DNA from: Gammaproteobacteria bacterium
Lineage (GTDB): Bacteria > Pseudomonadota > Gammaproteobacteria > Steroidobacterales > GCA-2729495
Assembly: GCA_030066665.1 (NCBI GenBank)
Contig: JASJBD010000053.1
Location: 1 to 34,690 of the forward strand
Reading direction: 5' to 3'
DNA: 34,690 nucleotides
Part shown: positions 32,241-34,690 of the stretch, piece by piece
Position numbering within the stretch: the stretch's first letter is position 1
How the letters are laid out: every line of letters starts with the position of its first letter
Notes under the pieces: generated by a model
What the model was told of the DNA's origin: nothing
Seen by the model: the letters and a program-made list of their open reading frames with translations, nothing else
The model's database searches: none
Program-made: the position numbers and the translations under genes

Positions 32241-33731
32241 TCAGTACACGTGTTCGACCCGCACGGCCTGCCAGTCGACGGCGTGCTGCCAGCGGTTGTT
32301 AAAACTGCCAAGCCGGGCAAGCCAGGCTTCCAGCGCTGAGCCAGAGAGACCCTGCGTTGCTGACAGCGCGCAGCGCGTCGGCAATTGCTCCACGAGTACG
32401 GCGAGTTCGCGCGCCGCCCGGTCATTGCTGACCGCAATCGCATAGAAGCTTTCCAAACCTGCATGGCCCTGCCACGCTGATGCCGACACGCGATCATCGT
32501 CCGGCGCCGGGAACTGCAGGGTCTTGTCCGCGCGCGCGTCGAGCCATGCCGACGAGTTGCCGCAGCGCCGGCCGGTCAGGCTCACCAGCCCGTGAATGAC
32601 CTGGTAGTTGAGCAGGAACATCGCCACATCACGCTCCGGTCGGGTCTGCAGCCAGAAGCACTCGCCGCGCGCGATCGTATGGTCAGAGCCGACCACGCGC
32701 ACCTTCCGCGATGGCCAACCGCGGCGATAACACGAGCTGCGCTGCCGCGGTTCGACGACGTACAAGGGTGTAATCAAATCGTTGTTTGGTGCGCTGACGG
32801 GCAAGGGTGCGGACGCGGGGCCCGGATTCGCGGCTGCAACCGGCACACGCGCGGAGTAGGGCAGCCGCACGTAGGTACTGGCGCTGATCGCGGGCAGCTC
32901 GGTCGCGGTGCCGGTTGGCGTAATCGTGACCCAGTACTGGTGCAGGTCACCGGCAATCGGGTGCGCCTTGCCGACCAGCGTGGCATTCGCAACGCCAGAG
33001 TTTGTCGTGATTTGCAGAGCAGGATTCCCCGCGAGATTGTTGCGCACGAGTTCCAGTGCGCCTGCCAGCTGTGCGCTGCGTTCCGATGCCGAATCGGCTG
33101 CAATCACGTATTCACCGCCGACCTGGCGCAGCAGGTTGCAGGTCAACTCGTGGGCGAGCCGGGCCGCGAGCAGGTCGGTTTGCGTGGGCGAGAACGGCAC
33201 CTCGCGGCTACCGCGAAAATACTCATCCGTCATCGACTGGGAAAAGGCCTTCTTCTGCGCGCGGGTCAGGCGACCTTCCCATGACTGGCTCGTGCCGGTG
33301 ACCCAACTGCGATCGGTCGCGTCGAGCACACGCAGCGTGACGCGATGCCGATCGTCGATCAGGCGGTCGACCTCAAGGCCGATGTAGTAATGCACGATGT
33401 CGCGCGTGCAATCGATGGCCGGCCCGTCGCGACCGACGTGGTCGGTTTGCCAGCCTATAGTAACCGCCGGCTCATCGATGACGGCATTCACGAGCCGGTC
33501 GCGCAATTCCAGCACCAGTGCATTTGTGATCGGTGCCGGCGCGCCATCTTGCAGCGCCACGAACACCACGGTTTCGCCCTTGAAACGCGGATGTTCGGTG
33601 AGCTGACTCACGACATAGGGCGCGAGTTCCTGGTCGGCCCAGGTCATCAGCGTCGTGGTGCGAGCATCCACCGCGCGTGCGAACAGCAGCAGCACGGTGG
33701 CAATAAGGTAATTCCGGCGACGCGTTCTCAT
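32241..33731 (-). CDS. exported hypothetical protein of a cell-envelope operon
   Basis: The 496-residue protein has a signal peptide (NYLIATVLLLFARAVDA). Residues 25-215 form one domain (LMTWADQELAPYVVSQLTEHPRFKGETVVFVALQDG, IGLEVDRLIDDRHRVTLRVLDATDRSWVTG, LTRAQKKAFSQSM). The second half, after a Pro/Ala linker near 300-315, contains RSSCYRRGWPSRKVRVVGSDHTIARGECFWLQTRP and FLLNYQVIHGLVSLTGRRC, possibly a DUF4384-like beta domain. The first half recalls CsgG-type lipoprotein assembly folds, but I cannot support that assignment. It starts one base after the ExbD-like stop, so it is co-translated with a proton-channel pair. The function is unknown. Confidence 0.75.
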   Translation of the reverse strand: MRTRRRNYLIATVLLLFARAVDARTTTLMTWADQELAPYVVSQLTEHPRFKGETVVFVALQDGAPAPITNALVLELRDRLVNAVIDEPAVTIGWQTDHVGRDGPAIDCTRDIVHYYIGLEVDRLIDDRHRVTLRVLDATDRSWVTGTSQSWEGRLTRAQKKAFSQSMTDEYFRGSREVPFSPTQTDLLAARLAHELTCNLLRQVGGEYVIAADSASERSAQLAGALELVRNNLAGNPALQITTNSGVANATLVGKAHPIAGDLHQYWVTITPTGTATELPAISASTYVRLPYSARVPVAAANPGPASAPLPVSAPNNDLITPLYVVEPRQRSSCYRRGWPSRKVRVVGSDHTIARGECFWLQTRPERDVAMFLLNYQVIHGLVSLTGRRCGNSSAWLDARADKTLQFPAPDDDRVSASAWQGHAGLESFYAIAVSNDRAARELAVLVEQLPTRCALSATQGLSGSALEAWLARLGSFNNRWQHAVDWQAVRVEHVY

Positions 33732-33732
33732 G

Positions 33733-34479
33733 TCAGCGCTCCAGTCGCAGGTTGCCGTCCGGTTCGATTACCAGGGCGCCGGACGTGAATTCCGCCAGGT
33801 AACCGTCAAGTTGCTGACGCATAGTGGCGGGCAGCGTCACGCCCCACTTCACGCTCGGGTCGGTGCCCAGTGAACCCGAGCGGCGCAGCGCCGTGACGAC
33901 AGTGTCCGGCACGGTCGCGGGATCCATTTCGTGATACTGGTTCGGCGCCGACGCCGGCCAGAAACTGAAGCTGCCGCGATTCACGCTCATGCGGAATGAG
34001 CGCTGCTCACCGATCGCGTACAGGCCGACTTCATTGCGCGCGACCAGGCGGGTCAGGGCGAGGTCGGATTCGAAGCGGAGAGTGAACCCTTCTTCCGTCG
34101 GCGCGTTCGCCGGCGTTTCGGTGACGGTTTCAACGGGTTCCTCTACAGGTTCCTGTGGAGCTTCTGCCGTAATCGTTTCGACGGGCGATTCAACGGGTGC
34201 GTCGACGAGTGCTGCAACGGGTTCTTCCACGACCGGCGGTGGCAAAACCGGCTCCGGCGGCAGAGTTTCGATCTCAACGGGCACAGGTTCAGACTCGGGC
34301 ACCGCAACGGGCTCGACCGGCGTCGGCATCAACGGAATGCTCTGCACCAGCGCAAAGATCGCGACCAGACAAAGGGCCAGGATGGCCATGAACCGCATGA
34401 TGTCGGTTTGCAGGTCGGCCACGCCGCCGGCGTCCGCGTCGCCGCGATTCATTGGGTAGTACAACCGCGACCTATTCAT
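33733..34479 (-). CDS. ExbD/TolR-like single-pass protein with Pro/Glu-rich linker
   Basis: The 248-residue protein has the layout of a TolR/ExbD/MotB stator partner: a short cytoplasmic start, an Asp (D26 in DLQTDIMRF) just before a single membrane helix (residues 29-46), then a long Pro/Glu/Val linker (about 50-130) and a periplasmic domain (130-248, FTLRFESDLALTRLVARNEVGLYAIG ... ALVIEPDGNLRLER). D26 would be the proton-carrying residue by analogy. Its ATG overlaps the previous gene's stop by eight bases (34472-34479), fitting a channel/stator pair. ExbD and TolR are usually about 140 residues, so this linker and periplasmic domain are longer and differ from them. Confidence 0.7.
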   Translation of the reverse strand: MNRSRLYYPMNRGDADAGGVADLQTDIMRFMAILALCLVAIFALVQSIPLMPTPVEPVAVPESEPVPVEIETLPPEPVLPPPVVEEPVAALVDAPVESPVETITAEAPQEPVEEPVETVTETPANAPTEEGFTLRFESDLALTRLVARNEVGLYAIGEQRSFRMSVNRGSFSFWPASAPNQYHEMDPATVPDTVVTALRRSGSLGTDPSVKWGVTLPATMRQQLDGYLAEFTSGALVIEPDGNLRLER

Positions 34480-34690
34480 CGTTCAGTACCGGGACTCGCG
34501 CGGTGGCATCCGTGTCGTACAGATGCTCTTCAATGCGTTTCAGTGAGTCGCGCATTTCGGTGGTGTCGGCGCGGGCGGCGCGGTCGTAGTGCTGCTGTAG
34601 CTTCGCGCCCAGTCGCAGTGCCTTGTACACGCGCATCAGGTAGCCGCCGATGCCGCCGAAGATGGTCGTCGACAGCGCCAGCAGGATGCC
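34472..34690 (-). CDS. C-terminal fragment of a MotA/TolQ/ExbB-like membrane protein (partial)
   Basis: This frame runs off the right edge. The visible 72 residues start with a membrane helix (GILLALSTTIFGGIGGYLMRV) followed by a charged tail (YKALRLGAKLQQHYDRAARADTTEMRDSLKRIEEHLYD) and end VPVLNDE. A terminal helix then cytoplasmic coil is the usual end of ExbB/TolQ/MotA-type proton channels, and the next gene looks like the matching ExbD/TolR partner. The stop overlaps that gene's ATG by eight bases. The first part of the gene is outside the window, so the identity is tentative. Confidence 0.55.
   Translation of the reverse strand, partial: GILLALSTTIFGGIGGYLMRVYKALRLGAKLQQHYDRAARADTTEMRDSLKRIEEHLYDTDATARVPVLNDE

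Noticed and set aside
31643..32497. A 284-residue version of the SPOR-like protein starting at 32497
   Set aside because: The extra part lies antisense-free but inside the end of the upstream gene in another frame, looks unlike protein, and the ATG at 32230 has a good ribosome site and starts the membrane helix.
30388..34690. Zorya-type anti-phage defence (MotA/MotB-like pair)
   Set aside because: No helicase, nuclease or OmpA-like peptidoglycan domain is present, and the neighbours are cell-wall enzymes and exported proteins.

Overview
The window looks like part of a GC-rich gammaproteobacterial chromosome. Lineage cues are YceH, RhlE, endonuclease V, a cytochrome c5-like protein, a VPxPA-type C-terminal sorting tail, CadC-like winged helices and a MarR/hydroxycinnamate module. 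I cannot place it to genus. I see no rRNA, tRNA, CRISPR array, integrase, transposase or phage gene, and no gene-free stretch longer than about 270 bases.

Positions 1-5100 hold housekeeping-type genes: yceH, a Yip1-like membrane protein, an RNA-metabolism group (RhlE helicase, small basic protein, RRM protein, conserved small protein) and endonuclease V on the other strand. Positions 5130-7540 hold a type II toxin-antitoxin pair followed by two different Fe(II)/2-oxoglutarate-oxygenase-like genes. The first of these begins with a near copy of the antitoxin's start. Positions 7550-9320 hold a cytochrome c5-like protein, a SOUL protein and a CIA30 protein. Positions 9340-12305 hold a hydroxycinnamate degradation module (MarR regulator with a palindromic operator, enoyl-CoA hydratase/lyase, acyl-CoA ligase). 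An exported amidohydrolase and an Fpg/Nei glycosylase follow.

Positions 14600-24300 are dominated by envelope proteins: a secreted unknown, a VPxPA-tail protein, a FadL-like outer-membrane protein, and a lipoprotein with Calx-beta, DUF5666-like and GIN-like regions. Two proteins here share a related STAND/AAA-type ATPase core. One joins it to a DNA-binding winged helix. The other joins it across the inner membrane to a periplasmic TPR array. The divergent promoter between regulator and lipoprotein carries half-sites at 10-11 bp spacing, as expected for an OmpR/PhoB-fold regulator. I consider this the best candidate for an undescribed system: a transenvelope ATPase-to-ATPase signalling pathway.

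Positions 24300-34690 hold two exported proteins sharing three copies of a four-cysteine domain I do not recognise, and a membrane-anchored protein with pilin-like, DUF2914-like and ankyrin regions. A tight operon on the minus strand follows (proton-channel-like protein cut by the window edge, ExbD/TolR-like protein, periplasmic unknown, anchored SPOR-like protein, lytic transglycosylase, small exported protein). It resembles a proton-driven cell-wall machine. All family names come from reading motifs by eye; no database search was run.
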